A stretch of DNA of 64,000 nucleotides from Acetobacteraceae bacterium (lineage in GTDB: Bacteria > Pseudomonadota > Alphaproteobacteria > Acetobacterales > Acetobacteraceae). A program made the translations under genes and the position numbers. Location of the stretch: contig JARLIM010000035.1 in assembly GCA_031291725.1 (NCBI GenBank), positions 62,001 to 126,000 on the forward strand. Reading direction: 5' to 3'. Below the pieces are notes generated by a model. The model saw only the letters and a list, made by a program, of their open reading frames with translations. It ran no database searches and was not told where the DNA came from. Shown one piece after another: positions 45,921-55,433 of this stretch. Positions within the stretch are counted from its first letter, which is position 1; the number at the start of each line of letters is the position of its first letter.

Positions 45921-47558
45921 ATGTTCGGGCTCATGCAGGACAGCCAGTTGCTGATTGCTGGCATCATCCGCCACGCCGCGCGTAATCATGCGCATGCGGA
46001 GGTGGTGTCGAAGAATGTCGATGGCAGCATCCATCGCTACGGCTATCCCGCCCTCGAAGCCCGCGCCCGCCGCCTCGCCCGCGCCCTTGCCCGGCTGAAC
46101 ATCAAAGCCACCGACCGTGTGGGCACGCTGGCCTGGAACGGCTTCCGCCATCTTGAACTCTATTACGGCGTCTCCGGCAGCGGGGCGATCTGCCACACCA
46201 TCAATCCGCGTCTGGCGCCTGCCGACATCGCCTATATCGTCAACGATGCCGGCGATCGGCTGATCTTTGCCGACATCACCTTCGCCCCCTTGCTGGCCGC
46301 CATCGCCGAGCACATCAAGGCGGGCGTGCGCGCCATCGTCTTCATGTGCGATCCGGCGGAGATGCCGCAGATGGCACTGCCAGCGGGCATGGATCTGCTC
46401 TGCTACGAGTCGCTGATGGCGGAGTCGGATGACGATTACGTCTGGCCCAGCTTCGACGAACGCAACGCCGCCTCGCTGTGCTACACCTCCGGCACCACCG
46501 GGCGGCCCAAGGGCGTGCTGTATTCGCATCGCTCAACCGTGTTGCACGCCATGGCCACCAACGTGCCCGATGTCTTCGGTCTGCGCGCGCAGGATCGGGT
46601 GCTGCCGGTGGTGCCGATGTTTCACGTCAATGCCTGGGGCACGCCCTATTCCGCGCCGATGGCCGGTGCCTCGCTGATCATGCCGGGGCGGCATCTGGAT
46701 GGGCCGAGCCTGTCGGCGCTGATCAATCAGGAGCACGTCACCATGTCGGCCGGGGTGCCGACGATCTGGATGGGCCTGCTCGCCCATCTGCGCAGCAGCG
46801 GTGAGCGCATCGACACCGTGCGTCGCCTCGGCGTCGGCGGCTCTGCCTGTCCGCGCATGCTGATGCAGGCCTTCGAGCAGGAATATGGCGTCACCATCGT
46901 GCATGCCTGGGGCATGAGCGAGACCAGCCCGGTCGCCTCCGCCAACGCGCCCACACCCGATTCCCTCACCCTGACCGGGGAAGCGGCGTGGCGGGTGCGT
47001 GACAAGCAGGGGCAGGCTTTGTTCGGCATCGAGATGAAAATCGTCGGCAATGGCGGCATGGAGTTGCCGTGGGATGGGGTGGCCCAGGGCGATTTGCTGG
47101 TGCGCGGCCCATGGGTGGCCAGCGGCTATTGGGGCAATGCCGCCGGCAGCGCCTGCGACGAAGATGGCTGGTTCGCCACCGGAGACGTGGCGACGATCGA
47201 CCCGAGCGGGCGGATGGAGATCACCGACCGCTCAAAGGACGTGATCAAATCCGGTGGCGAGTGGATCAGTTCGATCACATTGGAAAACATCGCCGTTGAA
47301 CATCCGGACGTGATCGAGGCCGCCATCATCGCGGCCCGGCATCCGAAATGGGACGAGCGCCCACTGCTGCTGGTGGTGCCGCGCGCGGGGGCTGAGATCG
47401 TGCCGGAGGAATTGCTCAAAATTTATGAGGGCAAAATTGCCAAATGGTGGCTGCCGGATGCAGTGATCGTGGTGGACGAACTCCCCCACACCGCCACCGG
47501 CAAGCTCCACAAGCTGACATTGCGACAGAAATACCAGGATTGGTTGACGCGGGAGTGA
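45921..47558 (+). CDS. Acyl-CoA synthetase (medium/long-chain fatty acid-CoA ligase, AlkK-like)
   Basis: This 545-residue AMP-forming ligase has the P-loop-like motif YTSGTTGRPKG (188-198), the A5 region GMSETSPVAS, and the A7-A8 block DGWFATGDVATIDPSGRMEITDRSKDVIKSGGEWISS. The A10 Lys lies in LPHTATGKLHK. It activates a fatty acid or similar acid to its CoA ester. GGGAGAG precedes the ATG. It follows phaZ by 77 bases on the same strand, so the two may act together in using acids released from PHA or lipid. Confidence 0.88.
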   Translation: MFGLMQDSQLLIAGIIRHAARNHAHAEVVSKNVDGSIHRYGYPALEARARRLARALARLNIKATDRVGTLAWNGFRHLELYYGVSGSGAICHTINPRLAPADIAYIVNDAGDRLIFADITFAPLLAAIAEHIKAGVRAIVFMCDPAEMPQMALPAGMDLLCYESLMAESDDDYVWPSFDERNAASLCYTSGTTGRPKGVLYSHRSTVLHAMATNVPDVFGLRAQDRVLPVVPMFHVNAWGTPYSAPMAGASLIMPGRHLDGPSLSALINQEHVTMSAGVPTIWMGLLAHLRSSGERIDTVRRLGVGGSACPRMLMQAFEQEYGVTIVHAWGMSETSPVASANAPTPDSLTLTGEAAWRVRDKQGQALFGIEMKIVGNGGMELPWDGVAQGDLLVRGPWVASGYWGNAAGSACDEDGWFATGDVATIDPSGRMEITDRSKDVIKSGGEWISSITLENIAVEHPDVIEAAIIAARHPKWDERPLLLVVPRAGAEIVPEELLKIYEGKIAKWWLPDAVIVVDELPHTATGKLHKLTLRQKYQDWLTRE

Positions 47559-47561
47559 CGT

Positions 47562-48287
47562 TCACACCGGCTCGGTATCCAAAGCATACCCCGCCGCCCG
47601 CACCGTGCGCACCACGTCCAACTCGCCTTCGCCGTTGATCGATTTGCGCAGGCGACGGATGTGAACGTCCACCGTGCGGGGTTCGACATGAATGTCCGCC
47701 CCCCACACCGCATCCAGCAATTCCTCGCGAGAGAACACCCGGCGCGGGTGTTGCAGGAAGAACTCCATCAGACGGAACTCGGTCGGCCCCAGATGCACCG
47801 CCCGGCCATTGCGGCTGACGCGGTGGGTGGACAGATCCATCGTGATATCATGAAACGCCAGCGTGGCCTTGGTCGCCACCGTGTTCGACCGACGCAGCAG
47901 CGCGCGCATGCGGGCGAGCAATGCGTCCATGTTGAACGGCTTGGTGATGTAATCATCCGCCCCGGTGTTCAACCCCCGCACCGCATCCTGATCTTCCGCG
48001 CGGGCGGAGACCATGATCACCGGCAGATCGCGCGTATTCGGACGACGGCGGATTTGGCGGCAAACCTCGATACCGGACATCACCGGCAGCATCCAATCCA
48101 ACAGCACCAAATCGGGCTGCGTCTCGGAAATCCGCGTCAGCGCCTCCTGCCCGTCAGCGGCCTCCTCAACACGAAACCCCTGCTTTTCGAGGTTGTAGCG
48201 CAGCATTGTCGCCAACGCGGCCTCATCCTCAACAACGAGCACCAACGGCTTGGCAAGGCTCGAATGAGCGTCCAACATCGCGCTCAC
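47562..48287 (-). CDS. phoB: Phosphate regulon response regulator PhoB
   Basis: This 241-residue OmpR-family regulator has a receiver domain with Asp64 in LVLLDWMLPVMSGIEVCRQI and a winged-helix C-domain ending RTVDVHIRRLRKSINGEGELDVVRTVRAAGYAL. The domain content, length and position after phoU identify it as PhoB. It should bind the Pho box before pstS. Its ATG overlaps the phoU stop (ATGA). No phoR kinase gene lies at either end of the operon. Confidence 0.92.
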   Translation of the reverse strand: MSAMLDAHSSLAKPLVLVVEDEAALATMLRYNLEKQGFRVEEAADGQEALTRISETQPDLVLLDWMLPVMSGIEVCRQIRRRPNTRDLPVIMVSARAEDQDAVRGLNTGADDYITKPFNMDALLARMRALLRRSNTVATKATLAFHDITMDLSTHRVSRNGRAVHLGPTEFRLMEFFLQHPRRVFSREELLDAVWGADIHVEPRTVDVHIRRLRKSINGEGELDVVRTVRAAGYALDTEPV

Positions 48288-49006
48288 TCCCGACCGGGCC
48301 GCACCACCGCATAGGCCGAGGTATCACCCTTCGGTCGTGCGCTGGTCAGCGGTTCGCCGGTGACGGAGTAATACAGCGTCTCGGCAATGTTGGTGGCGTG
48401 GTCGCCAATGCGTTCAAGGTTCTTGGCGATGAACAGCAGATGCGTGCAGGGCGTGATGTTGCGCGGATCTTCCATCATATAGGTGATCAACTCGCGAAAC
48501 AGCGCATTGTAGATCGCATCAATACGCTCATCGGACCGCCAGACCTCCAACGCCTTTTCGGTGTCAGAGTCGCCCACCGCATCGATGATGCTCTTGAGGT
48601 TTTCCTGCACCAACTCGCCCATATGCGCGAGGCCGGAGAGGGTGAAGGGCAGCGAGAATTGCTGCAGCACCACACTGCGCTTGGCCACGTTGGCCGCGTA
48701 ATCGCCGATGCGTTCCAGATCGCCGGTGATCTTCAGCGCCGAGACAATGCGGCGCAGATCGCCCGCCACTGGCTGACGCAAGGCGAGCAGGCGGATGACG
48801 AATTGTTCCATCTCGCGTTCGGCGGCATCAACCGCCGGGTCAGCCGACACAGCGGCCGTGGCGGCATCGGCGTTGCGGTTGACCACCGCCTCGCAGGCAT
48901 TGACCACCTGAAGCTCCACCATGCCGCCCATTTCGGCGATCTTGGTGCGCAGGCGATTGAGTTCGTTTTCGAAGCTCTTGACGATATGTTCAGCGTCGGA
49001 CGCCAT
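48284..49006 (-). CDS. phoU: Phosphate transport regulator PhoU
   Basis: This 240-residue protein has two three-helix PhoU repeats, each with metal-coordinating acidic motifs: LERIGDYAANVAKRS and LERIGDHATNIAETL. It links Pst transport state to PhoR/PhoB signalling and limits phosphate uptake. It follows pstB after 17 bases and overlaps phoB. Confidence 0.93.
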   Translation of the reverse strand: MASDAEHIVKSFENELNRLRTKIAEMGGMVELQVVNACEAVVNRNADAATAAVSADPAVDAAEREMEQFVIRLLALRQPVAGDLRRIVSALKITGDLERIGDYAANVAKRSVVLQQFSLPFTLSGLAHMGELVQENLKSIIDAVGDSDTEKALEVWRSDERIDAIYNALFRELITYMMEDPRNITPCTHLLFIAKNLERIGDHATNIAETLYYSVTGEPLTSARPKGDTSAYAVVRPGRE

Positions 49007-49023
49007 GTCGCTCTCCCCTCACC

Positions 49024-49863
49024 TCACCCGAATCGGCCGGTGATGTATTCCTGTGTCCGCTTCTCGCGCGGTGCGGTGAACATCTGCGTGGCAGAGCCCA
49101 CTTCAACCAATTCGCCCAAATAGAAGAACGCCACCTGATCGGCACAACGGGCTGCCTGCTGCATATTGTGCGTAACAATGGCGATGGTGAATTCGCTTTT
49201 CAATTCATCGATCAATTCTTCGATCTTCAAGGTGGAGATCGGATCGAGTGCCGAAGTTGGCTCGTCGAACAGAATCACTTCCGGTCGCACGGCAATGGTG
49301 CGCGCGATGCACAAACGCTGCTGCTGCCCGCCGGACATGCCGCCTGCCGGTGCATTGAGGCGATCCTTCACCTCGCCCCAGAGAGCTGCACGGGTCAGCG
49401 ACCACTCAACGCGCTCATCCATCTGCGATTTGGTCAGCTTCTCGTGCAACTTCACGCCAAAGGCGATGTTGTTGTAGATCGACATCGGAAACGGCGTGGG
49501 TTTCTGGAACACCATGCCGATCTTCGAACGCAGACGGTTCAGGTCCAGGCCGGGGGCGATGATGTTCTGGCCGTCCAGCATCGCCTCGCCCGTGGCACGC
49601 TGGCCGGGATAGAGGTCATACATCCGGTTCAGCACGCGCAGCAGCGTGGATTTGCCGCAGCCGGAGGGGCCGATCATCCCTGTCACCTGCTTGTCGGCAA
49701 GGTTGAGGTTGATCCCCTTCAGCGCCTTGTGGGTGCCGTAGTAGAAATCAAGGTTTTTGATCGCAATGCGTGGCTCATTGGCCACCGCCTGCGAGGTCGG
49801 TGTCATCGCCGCCATGGCGATCGGGGTAGCCTGACCGGATTCAGCCTGATTGGTCGCGCTCAT
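49024..49863 (-). CDS. pstB: Phosphate ABC transporter ATPase PstB
   Basis: This 279-residue ATPase has Walker A GPSGCGKS (65-72), the PstB-specific Q-loop [20 protein letters not shown], signature [15 protein letters not shown] and Walker [14 protein letters not shown]. An extra ~30 low-complexity residues precede the core. I choose ATG 49863 behind GAGGA over the track's GTG 49881, which would overlap the pstA stop. Confidence 0.93.
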   Translation of the reverse strand: MSATNQAESGQATPIAMAAMTPTSQAVANEPRIAIKNLDFYYGTHKALKGINLNLADKQVTGMIGPSGCGKSTLLRVLNRMYDLYPGQRATGEAMLDGQNIIAPGLDLNRLRSKIGMVFQKPTPFPMSIYNNIAFGVKLHEKLTKSQMDERVEWSLTRAALWGEVKDRLNAPAGGMSGGQQQRLCIARTIAVRPEVILFDEPTSALDPISTLKIEELIDELKSEFTIAIVTHNMQQAARCADQVAFFYLGELVEVGSATQMFTAPREKRTQEYITGRFG

Positions 49864-49873
49864 GGTTCGGTCC

Positions 49874-50761
49874 TCAGCCACGTTGCCGCAAAACGACGCG
49901 GGCCAGAATATTTATGAACAAAACACCGAAGGTGATCAGCAATGCGCCGACCCAGGCAAGCTGCACCCAATCTTCAAAGGGGGAGCCTGCATATTGATAG
50001 ATCGTCACCGGCAGGCTGGACATCGGCTCGTTGAGCGCGGTTGACCAATTCAGATTGCCCAGAGACGTGAACAGCAGCGGTGCCGTCTCACCGGCCACGC
50101 GGGCGATGGCCAGCAGCACGCCGGTGGCAATGCCGTTCAGCGCCGCACGGTAGCAGATCAGCACGATGGCCTTCCATTTCGGCGCGCCCAACGCCACCGC
50201 CGCCTCACGCAGCGCCGTTGGGATCAGGGTCAGCATATCCTCGGTGGTGCGCACCACAATCGGGATCACAATCACCGCCAGCGCCGCCACGCCGGCAACA
50301 CCCGAGAAGCCGCCAAAGGGGGCAACCAGCAACTGATAGATGAACAGGCCGATCAGGATCGACGGTGCGGAGAGCAGCACGTCTGAGACGAAGCGCACCA
50401 CATTGCCCAGCCAGGATGTGCGGGCATATTCCGCCAGGAAGGTGCCGACCAGCAAACCAACCGGCGTGCCGATCAGCACGCCCAGCACGGTCTGGATCAG
50501 GCTGCCGACGATTGCATTGAGCAATCCGCCGCCCGATCCGGGGGGTTTGGTGATGTTGGTGAACACCGACCAATGAATGCCGCTGCCGCCGAGATAGAGC
50601 AGCGTGCCCAGGATCGCCAGCAGCAGCACCACCGCGATGCCCGTGGCCAGAAAGCACAGTGACTTTGCAATCAGATTGACCCGGGCGCGCCGCTTGGACA
50701 GGCTCTCTGCAATCTTGTGGCTCTTCTGGATCGGCAGAGAAGCCGTTGTTGTCGTGCTCAT
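49874..50761 (-). CDS. pstA: Phosphate ABC transporter permease PstA
   Basis: This 295-residue membrane protein has six or so helices and the PstA coupling loop [49 protein letters not shown]. The ATG overlaps the pstC stop by four bases. It pairs with PstC to form the phosphate channel. Confidence 0.92.
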   Translation of the reverse strand: MSTTTTASLPIQKSHKIAESLSKRRARVNLIAKSLCFLATGIAVVLLLAILGTLLYLGGSGIHWSVFTNITKPPGSGGGLLNAIVGSLIQTVLGVLIGTPVGLLVGTFLAEYARTSWLGNVVRFVSDVLLSAPSILIGLFIYQLLVAPFGGFSGVAGVAALAVIVIPIVVRTTEDMLTLIPTALREAAVALGAPKWKAIVLICYRAALNGIATGVLLAIARVAGETAPLLFTSLGNLNWSTALNEPMSSLPVTIYQYAGSPFEDWVQLAWVGALLITFGVLFINILARVVLRQRG

Positions 50762-51738
50762 TTCTGCCCCTTAGTGCCCAGCAGCATGCGAGAGATCGCC
50801 AGCACGATGAAAGAGATCACGAACAGCAGGAAACCCAGCGCCAGCAATGAGGACAGCTTGAGGCTGCCTCCCGGCGCTTCAGGAAATTCCAACGCCACGA
50901 TAGAGGCGATGGTGTTGCCCGGCCCGAACAGGCTGGTTGAGATGCGATTGGTGTTGCCGATCACGAATGTGACAGCCATCGTCTCGCCCAGTGCGCGCCC
51001 CAGACCGAGCATGATGCCACCGATCACCGAGGCGCGGGTATAGGGCAGCACGATGGAGCGAACCACTTCCCAGGTGGTGCAGCCCAGCCCATAGGCCGAT
51101 TCCTTGAACATCGGCGGCACGGTCAGAAACACGTCGCGCATCGTCGCCGCAATAAAGGGCAGGATCATCACTGCCAAAATGAAGGCCGAGGTGAAAATAC
51201 CAGTGCCGAATGCCGGCCCTTGAAACAAAAACCCGATACCGGGCAGATCGCCCAGATTGTCGATCAGGAAGGGCTGCACATAATTGCCCATCAGCGGCAC
51301 GATGATGAAAAAGCCCCACATGCCGTAAATAATCGATGGCACGGCAGCGAGCAGTTCAATGGCCGTGCCGAGCGGCGCACGCAGCCAGTTCGGCGCCAGT
51401 TCGGTCAGGAAGAAAGCGCATCCGAAAGCGAGGGGGACGGCGACGAGCAGTGCGATGACGGACGTGATCAGCGTGCCATAGACCGGCACAAGCGCCCCAT
51501 AATTTTCCTGCACCGGGTCCCAATCGGTTTCAAAGATGAAGCCAAGACCGAAATGCCTGAACGCAGGCAAGCCACCGATGAAGAGCGAGACGATAATCGC
51601 GCCCAGCAGCACCAACACAAACAATCCGGCCGCACGGGTGAGCACCGCAAATACGCGATCGCCGACGGATGATCCTCCCGGCGAACTGGCTACAGCATCT
51701 GACACGGCAAACCCCACGATCCGGAGAGCAGACCACAT
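50758..51738 (-). CDS. pstC: Phosphate ABC transporter permease PstC
   Basis: This 326-residue membrane protein carries [23 protein letters not shown] and the coupling loop [52 protein letters not shown], both typical of PstC. The first ~30 residues are soluble and start at ATG 51738 with no clear ribosome binding site; an internal GTG start is possible. pstS ends about 55 bases downstream in the opposite sense of numbering, that is upstream in the operon. Confidence 0.92.
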   Translation of the reverse strand: MWSALRIVGFAVSDAVASSPGGSSVGDRVFAVLTRAAGLFVLVLLGAIIVSLFIGGLPAFRHFGLGFIFETDWDPVQENYGALVPVYGTLITSVIALLVAVPLAFGCAFFLTELAPNWLRAPLGTAIELLAAVPSIIYGMWGFFIIVPLMGNYVQPFLIDNLGDLPGIGFLFQGPAFGTGIFTSAFILAVMILPFIAATMRDVFLTVPPMFKESAYGLGCTTWEVVRSIVLPYTRASVIGGIMLGLGRALGETMAVTFVIGNTNRISTSLFGPGNTIASIVALEFPEAPGGSLKLSSLLALGFLLFVISFIVLAISRMLLGTKGQK

Positions 51739-51793
51739 ACAAAACCAGCGGGGGCAGATGCAATCCGCCCCCGCTGGAATGTCACTTTACAGA

Positions 51794-52804
51794 TCAACCC
51801 TTGATCTGGGCAGCCCAAGCGGCACGGATCGCGTTCTGCACAGCAACCGGAAGCGGCACATAGAGCAGGTCGGTGGCGATCTTGTTGCCGTTGCTGAAGG
51901 ACCAGTCGAACAACTTGGTCACGGCCTTGCTCTGCGCCGGCTCCTTGGCGTCGGTGGGCAGCAGCACGAAGGTGGCCGACTCAATCGGCCAGCTCGCCGC
52001 ACCCGGCTCGTCGTTCAGGTCGATGGCGAAGTTCTGCACAGCCGACCAATCGGCCGAAGAAGCAGCAGCCGAGAAGGCCTCCATCGTCGGCGTGACGAAG
52101 TTGCCTGCCTTGTTGCGCAGCTGGGTGGTGACGAGGTGGTTCTGGAAGGCATAGGCGCTCTCGACGTAGCCGATGCCGCCCTTGACCTGATGCACAGTCG
52201 CCGCAACGCCCTCAGAACCCTTCGCACCGTTGCCAACCGGCCACTTCACGGAGGTGGAGGAGCCAACGGCGGTCTTCCAGTTCGGGTCGATCATCGACAG
52301 ATAATCGGTGAACACGAACGTGGTGCCCGAACCATCGGCGCGATAAACCGGCGCGATGGCGAGGTTGGGCAGGTTCACGCCATGGTTCAGCTCAACCAGC
52401 TTCGGGTCGTTCCACTTGGTGATCTTGCCGAGATAGATTTCAGCCAGGATTTCACCGGTCAGCTTGATCTGGTTGGCTTCGATGCCGGGCAGGTTGACGG
52501 CCATCACCACGCCACCGATGGCGGTCGGGAATTGCAGAAGGTTATGCGCCTTCAGATCGTCCGCCTTCACCGGCATGTCCGACGCGCCGAAATCGACCGT
52601 GCGGTTGTTGATCTGGTTGATGCCGGCGCCCGACCCGATCGACTGATAATTCAGCTTGATGCCGGTCGGCGCCGAGGCGGCTTCCGCCCACTTGCCATAG
52701 ATGGGAGCAGCGAAGCTGGAACCGGCGCCGGTGATCTGCTGGGCTTGCGCACCGAACGAGATGGCGGCCAGAGCAACAGCAATGGCGGAAGATGCGAGTT
52801 TCAT
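51794..52804 (-). CDS. pstS: Phosphate-binding periplasmic protein PstS
   Basis: This 336-residue protein has a signal peptide (MKLASSAIAVALAAISFGAQA) and the phosphate-binding fold: ITGAGSSFAAPIYGKWAEA, YQSIGSGAGINQINNRTVDFGASDMPV, and YRADGSGTTFVFTDYLS, which supply the phosphate ligands. ATG 52804 lies behind GGAGG; the track start at 52834 is a leader extension. It is the first gene of pstSCAB-phoU-phoB, behind a Pho box. Confidence 0.94.
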   Translation of the reverse strand: MKLASSAIAVALAAISFGAQAQQITGAGSSFAAPIYGKWAEAASAPTGIKLNYQSIGSGAGINQINNRTVDFGASDMPVKADDLKAHNLLQFPTAIGGVVMAVNLPGIEANQIKLTGEILAEIYLGKITKWNDPKLVELNHGVNLPNLAIAPVYRADGSGTTFVFTDYLSMIDPNWKTAVGSSTSVKWPVGNGAKGSEGVAATVHQVKGGIGYVESAYAFQNHLVTTQLRNKAGNFVTPTMEAFSAAASSADWSAVQNFAIDLNDEPGAASWPIESATFVLLPTDAKEPAQSKAVTKLFDWSFSNGNKIATDLLYVPLPVAVQNAIRAAWAAQIKG

Positions 52805-52912
52805 AAAACCTCCGTGGGGTCGCTGCCGGGACATCCGACACGCGGGCCAGCCGGGGCGCTTCCCCGGCCGATCAACACGCGGCGGAACCTAGTCTTGCTT
52901 CGCGACTCTACG

Positions 52913-52941
52913 ATTGCAGTTTGATGAAGCTTTTATGACAG
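52913..52941 (-). promoter_or_regulatory. Pho box upstream of pstS
   Basis: On the minus strand CTGTCAT-AAAA-GCTTCAT-CAAA-CTGCAAT gives three 7-bp units at exact 11-bp spacing (52941-52935, 52930-52924, 52919-52913). The first unit is a perfect match to the PhoB consensus CTGTCAT, the others match at four and five positions. A -10-like TAGAGT begins two bases further downstream. Low-phosphate induction by PhoB is expected. Confidence 0.8.
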
Positions 52942-52967
52942 TCCACGATCTCATATTCGATGCAACA

Positions 52968-54665
52968 TCAGACCAATTCCAACAGGGCGTCCCGCCCGAG
53001 GCGCTGGCAGAAATTCCCAAATTCCTCAGCGGGTTGACGCCCTGAAGCGAAGGCTTTGAGCAAGGGCGCCAACGCCGCCCCAATGCCTGATTCCGCCACG
53101 CGCTCATGCAGTTTGAATGACAGCCGCGTGCCGACGAAATCACCACCGACGAACAACGCATAAAAGCCCGGCATCCGCCCGACGAGGCCGATATCGCCGG
53201 CATAGGAGCGTGCGCAGCCATTCGGGCAGCCGGTGATGCGCAGGCTGATCCGCTCATTCTCCAGACCGAATTTTGCCAATTCGGCCTCGATTTGCGCCAT
53301 CAACGGACCACGCGCCCGCTCAGCCTCCGTCAACGCCAAACCGCAGGTCGGCAGCGCCGGGCATGCCAGCGTCCAACGCGACAGCGGCGACAGGCTCTCG
53401 GCCGAGACCACACACGCAGCGGCCAAAATACCGTCGATCTCGGCGCGATGGACGATGTCGAGGTTGGAGAGCAGAATGTCCTGTTGGGCTGTCACAATCG
53501 GGTCGGCGCCGAAGCGGCTGACAATCTCCCGCAAGGCGCTGCGCAGCTTCACGCTGCCCGTGTCGGCGATCCGGCCCGACGGCACGGCCACGCCCAGCCA
53601 ATATTTGCCATCGCCCTGCGCATGCCAGCCCAGGATTTCGGGAATTTTGAAGCCCTGCATCGGCAGCGGATCGGCGAGTTCGCGACCATACAGCCGGGCG
53701 AGTTCGGCGCGCGTCCATGCCTCGCCGTGATCCTGCACAACGTACTTCAATCGTGCGCGCTTGCGATCGCCACGATTGCCGTGCTCGCGATGCAGCGACA
53801 CCACGGCCTTGGTCACGGCCAGCAATTCATCCGGCCCGACCGAGGCCAGAATGCTGCCCATGCGTGGGAAGGTATCGGGGCGATTATGCGTCATGCCCAG
53901 GCCGCCACCGACGGCCAGATTATAGCCGATCAACGTCTGGCCATCGAAGACCGGGATGATGCCGAGATCGTTGGTCAGCACGTCGATGGAATTGTCGTCG
54001 GGCGAGGCAATGCCGATCTTGAATTTGCGCGGCAGATAGGTCTCGCCATACAACGGCTCCACCTCTTCGCCGCCGCTGCTGTCTTCATCGAGGAAAATCT
54101 CGTGATAGGCCCGGCTGGCCGGCAGCAATGCCTCACTCAACAGACGCGCATCAGCTTCCAGACGGGCATGCTGCACATCGCGCAGCGGGGCCGGGCTGGT
54201 GGTGACATTGCGCACCACGTCGCCGCAGGCAGCAAGCGTGGTCAGCAGCGTCGCGTTGATGCCGGCAATGGCCGATTTCAAATCGTGCTTTTTAATAACG
54301 TGGAATTGGATCGCCTGACGGGTGGTCAGCCGCAGCGTGGCATTGGCGTAGCGATCAGCCAGACCGTCGAGCGCGAGATATTGCGCCGCCGTCAGCCGCC
54401 CCCCCGGCATGCGCACGCGGCTCATGAAGGAATACTCCTTCTCCAGCCCGGCCTTTTTGCGCGGAGTGGCTGAATCGCGGTCATACTGCTCGTATGTTCC
54501 ATGGAATTTCAGAAGGTTATACCCATCTTCCGAAACCTGATCGCCCGCCGCCGCCAGTTCCTCCGCCAGCGCGCCACGCAGGCGATTGCTGGTCTGTTTG
54601 AGGGTCTCAACCCCGGTCAACTTCACTGGCGGCGCAATCAGGCTCAGACCATCGGGCGGCGTCAT
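52968..54665 (-). CDS. cysI: Sulfite reductase hemoprotein (CysI)
   Basis: This 565-residue siroheme/[4Fe-4S] protein reduces sulfite to sulfide. The cluster cysteines are C435 and C441 in ACPALPTCGLALTE and C480 and C484 in TGCPNGCARSYAGDIGLVGR. The N-domain has LLKFHGTYEQYDRD and TTRQAIQFHVIKK. The start ATG 54665 follows TGGAG; the track's 54692 start is not supported. No cysJ flavoprotein is present, so the electron donor is elsewhere, possibly ferredoxin or a separate flavoprotein. It lies upstream of pstS on the same strand but with its own upstream region. Confidence 0.92.
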   Translation of the reverse strand: MTPPDGLSLIAPPVKLTGVETLKQTSNRLRGALAEELAAAGDQVSEDGYNLLKFHGTYEQYDRDSATPRKKAGLEKEYSFMSRVRMPGGRLTAAQYLALDGLADRYANATLRLTTRQAIQFHVIKKHDLKSAIAGINATLLTTLAACGDVVRNVTTSPAPLRDVQHARLEADARLLSEALLPASRAYHEIFLDEDSSGGEEVEPLYGETYLPRKFKIGIASPDDNSIDVLTNDLGIIPVFDGQTLIGYNLAVGGGLGMTHNRPDTFPRMGSILASVGPDELLAVTKAVVSLHREHGNRGDRKRARLKYVVQDHGEAWTRAELARLYGRELADPLPMQGFKIPEILGWHAQGDGKYWLGVAVPSGRIADTGSVKLRSALREIVSRFGADPIVTAQQDILLSNLDIVHRAEIDGILAAACVVSAESLSPLSRWTLACPALPTCGLALTEAERARGPLMAQIEAELAKFGLENERISLRITGCPNGCARSYAGDIGLVGRMPGFYALFVGGDFVGTRLSFKLHERVAESGIGAALAPLLKAFASGRQPAEEFGNFCQRLGRDALLELV

Positions 54666-54691
54666 CGCATTCTCCAGGCAGAAACAGGCCA

Positions 54692-54715
54692 AAGTTCAAT
54701 TTACATGTTGAACTC
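54692..54715. promoter_or_regulatory. Nested dyads in the cysI / small-ORF control region
   Basis: TTACATG-TTGAACTCG-CATGTAA is a perfect 7-bp inverted repeat with a 9-nt centre, and it overlaps a second dyad, GTTCAA/TTGAAC. Both lie between cysI (leftward) and the 42-residue ORF (rightward). They resemble a dimer operator; the adjacent Rrf2 regulator is an obvious candidate, by inference only. Coordinates are approximate to a few bases. Confidence 0.45.
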
Positions 54716-54767
54716 GCATGTAAGGTTCTTATATACCTTTTCAAGAATGTGAAATGGAAATCCTACC

Positions 54768-54896
54768 ATGAGTGCGCAGATCACCGCATATCTCCCCACC
54801 GGCGAACGGATGACGTCGCAGCGTGCCGCCTCGTTCTGGTCGCGCATCCGCGGCTTCCTGGCGCTGGCCAGTGAAGCGGTGTTTTTGGTCGGCTAA
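54768..54896 (+). CDS. Small 42-residue hypothetical protein
   Basis: An ORF too short for the track starts at ATG 54768 and ends with TAA at 54896: it begins MSAQITAYLPTGERMTSQRA and ends FLALASEAVFLVG. A GGAAA lies about eight bases upstream. It is divergent from cysI and convergent with the Rrf2 gene. The C-terminal part is hydrophobic and could be an amphipathic or membrane helix. I recognise no family; coding is suggested by its tidy start and placement, not by homology. Confidence 0.45.
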   Translation: MSAQITAYLPTGERMTSQRAASFWSRIRGFLALASEAVFLVG

Positions 54897-54917
54897 TTTC
54901 GGCGCTGCCGGGCGGGC

Positions 54918-55379
54918 TTAGATCGCGAAGCTAATCGGCTCGTCGCTAGCCCGGCGCAACCCGGCCAGACCGGCGCGCTTGATCAGATCGTCCAGGCTCA
55001 ATTTTTCCAACGCCGCACGCGCCACCGCGTCCAGCTCATCCCAGAGCGGATCGATCACTTTCGTCTGCAATGGGCCAGCCGGGCCATCGCCCGCCTCGCT
55101 CGGCTCGGCTGATCCCAGCGCGACCGCCACCGCCACCACTTCAGACAGCAGAATATCCCGCCTCGGCCGCCCCAGCCGGTAGCCACCGCGTGGGCCGCGC
55201 ACGGAATCGAGCAATTCGGCGCGCGACAAGGCTTGAAGCAATGGCTCCATGCCGCGCCGCGCCAATCCCAGACGCTCGGCAAGGTCGGCGGCACTGACGG
55301 TGCCGGTGCGTCCGGCATGGAAGGCGATGTCCAGCATGATGCTCACCGCCACCATCGCGCGATCACGACGAATCAACAT
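54918..55379 (-). CDS. Rrf2-family transcriptional regulator
   Basis: This 153-residue regulator has the Rrf2 winged helix (AMVAVSIMLDIAFHAGRTGTVSAADLAERLGLARRGMEPLLQALSRAELLDSVRGPRGGYRLGRP). Unlike IscR or NsrR it contains no Cys at all, so it cannot hold an Fe-S cluster, as in CymR of Firmicutes. It is divergent from cysK with 54 bases between the starts and lies near cysI, so control of cysteine synthesis is a reasonable inference. Confidence 0.85.
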   Translation of the reverse strand: MLIRRDRAMVAVSIMLDIAFHAGRTGTVSAADLAERLGLARRGMEPLLQALSRAELLDSVRGPRGGYRLGRPRRDILLSEVVAVAVALGSAEPSEAGDGPAGPLQTKVIDPLWDELDAVARAALEKLSLDDLIKRAGLAGLRRASDEPISFAI

Positions 55380-55433
55380 ACGCCCCGTCCCCTCCCCCTA
55401 AACCACGACGCAAGGATGTGGTAATGAGGCCGT

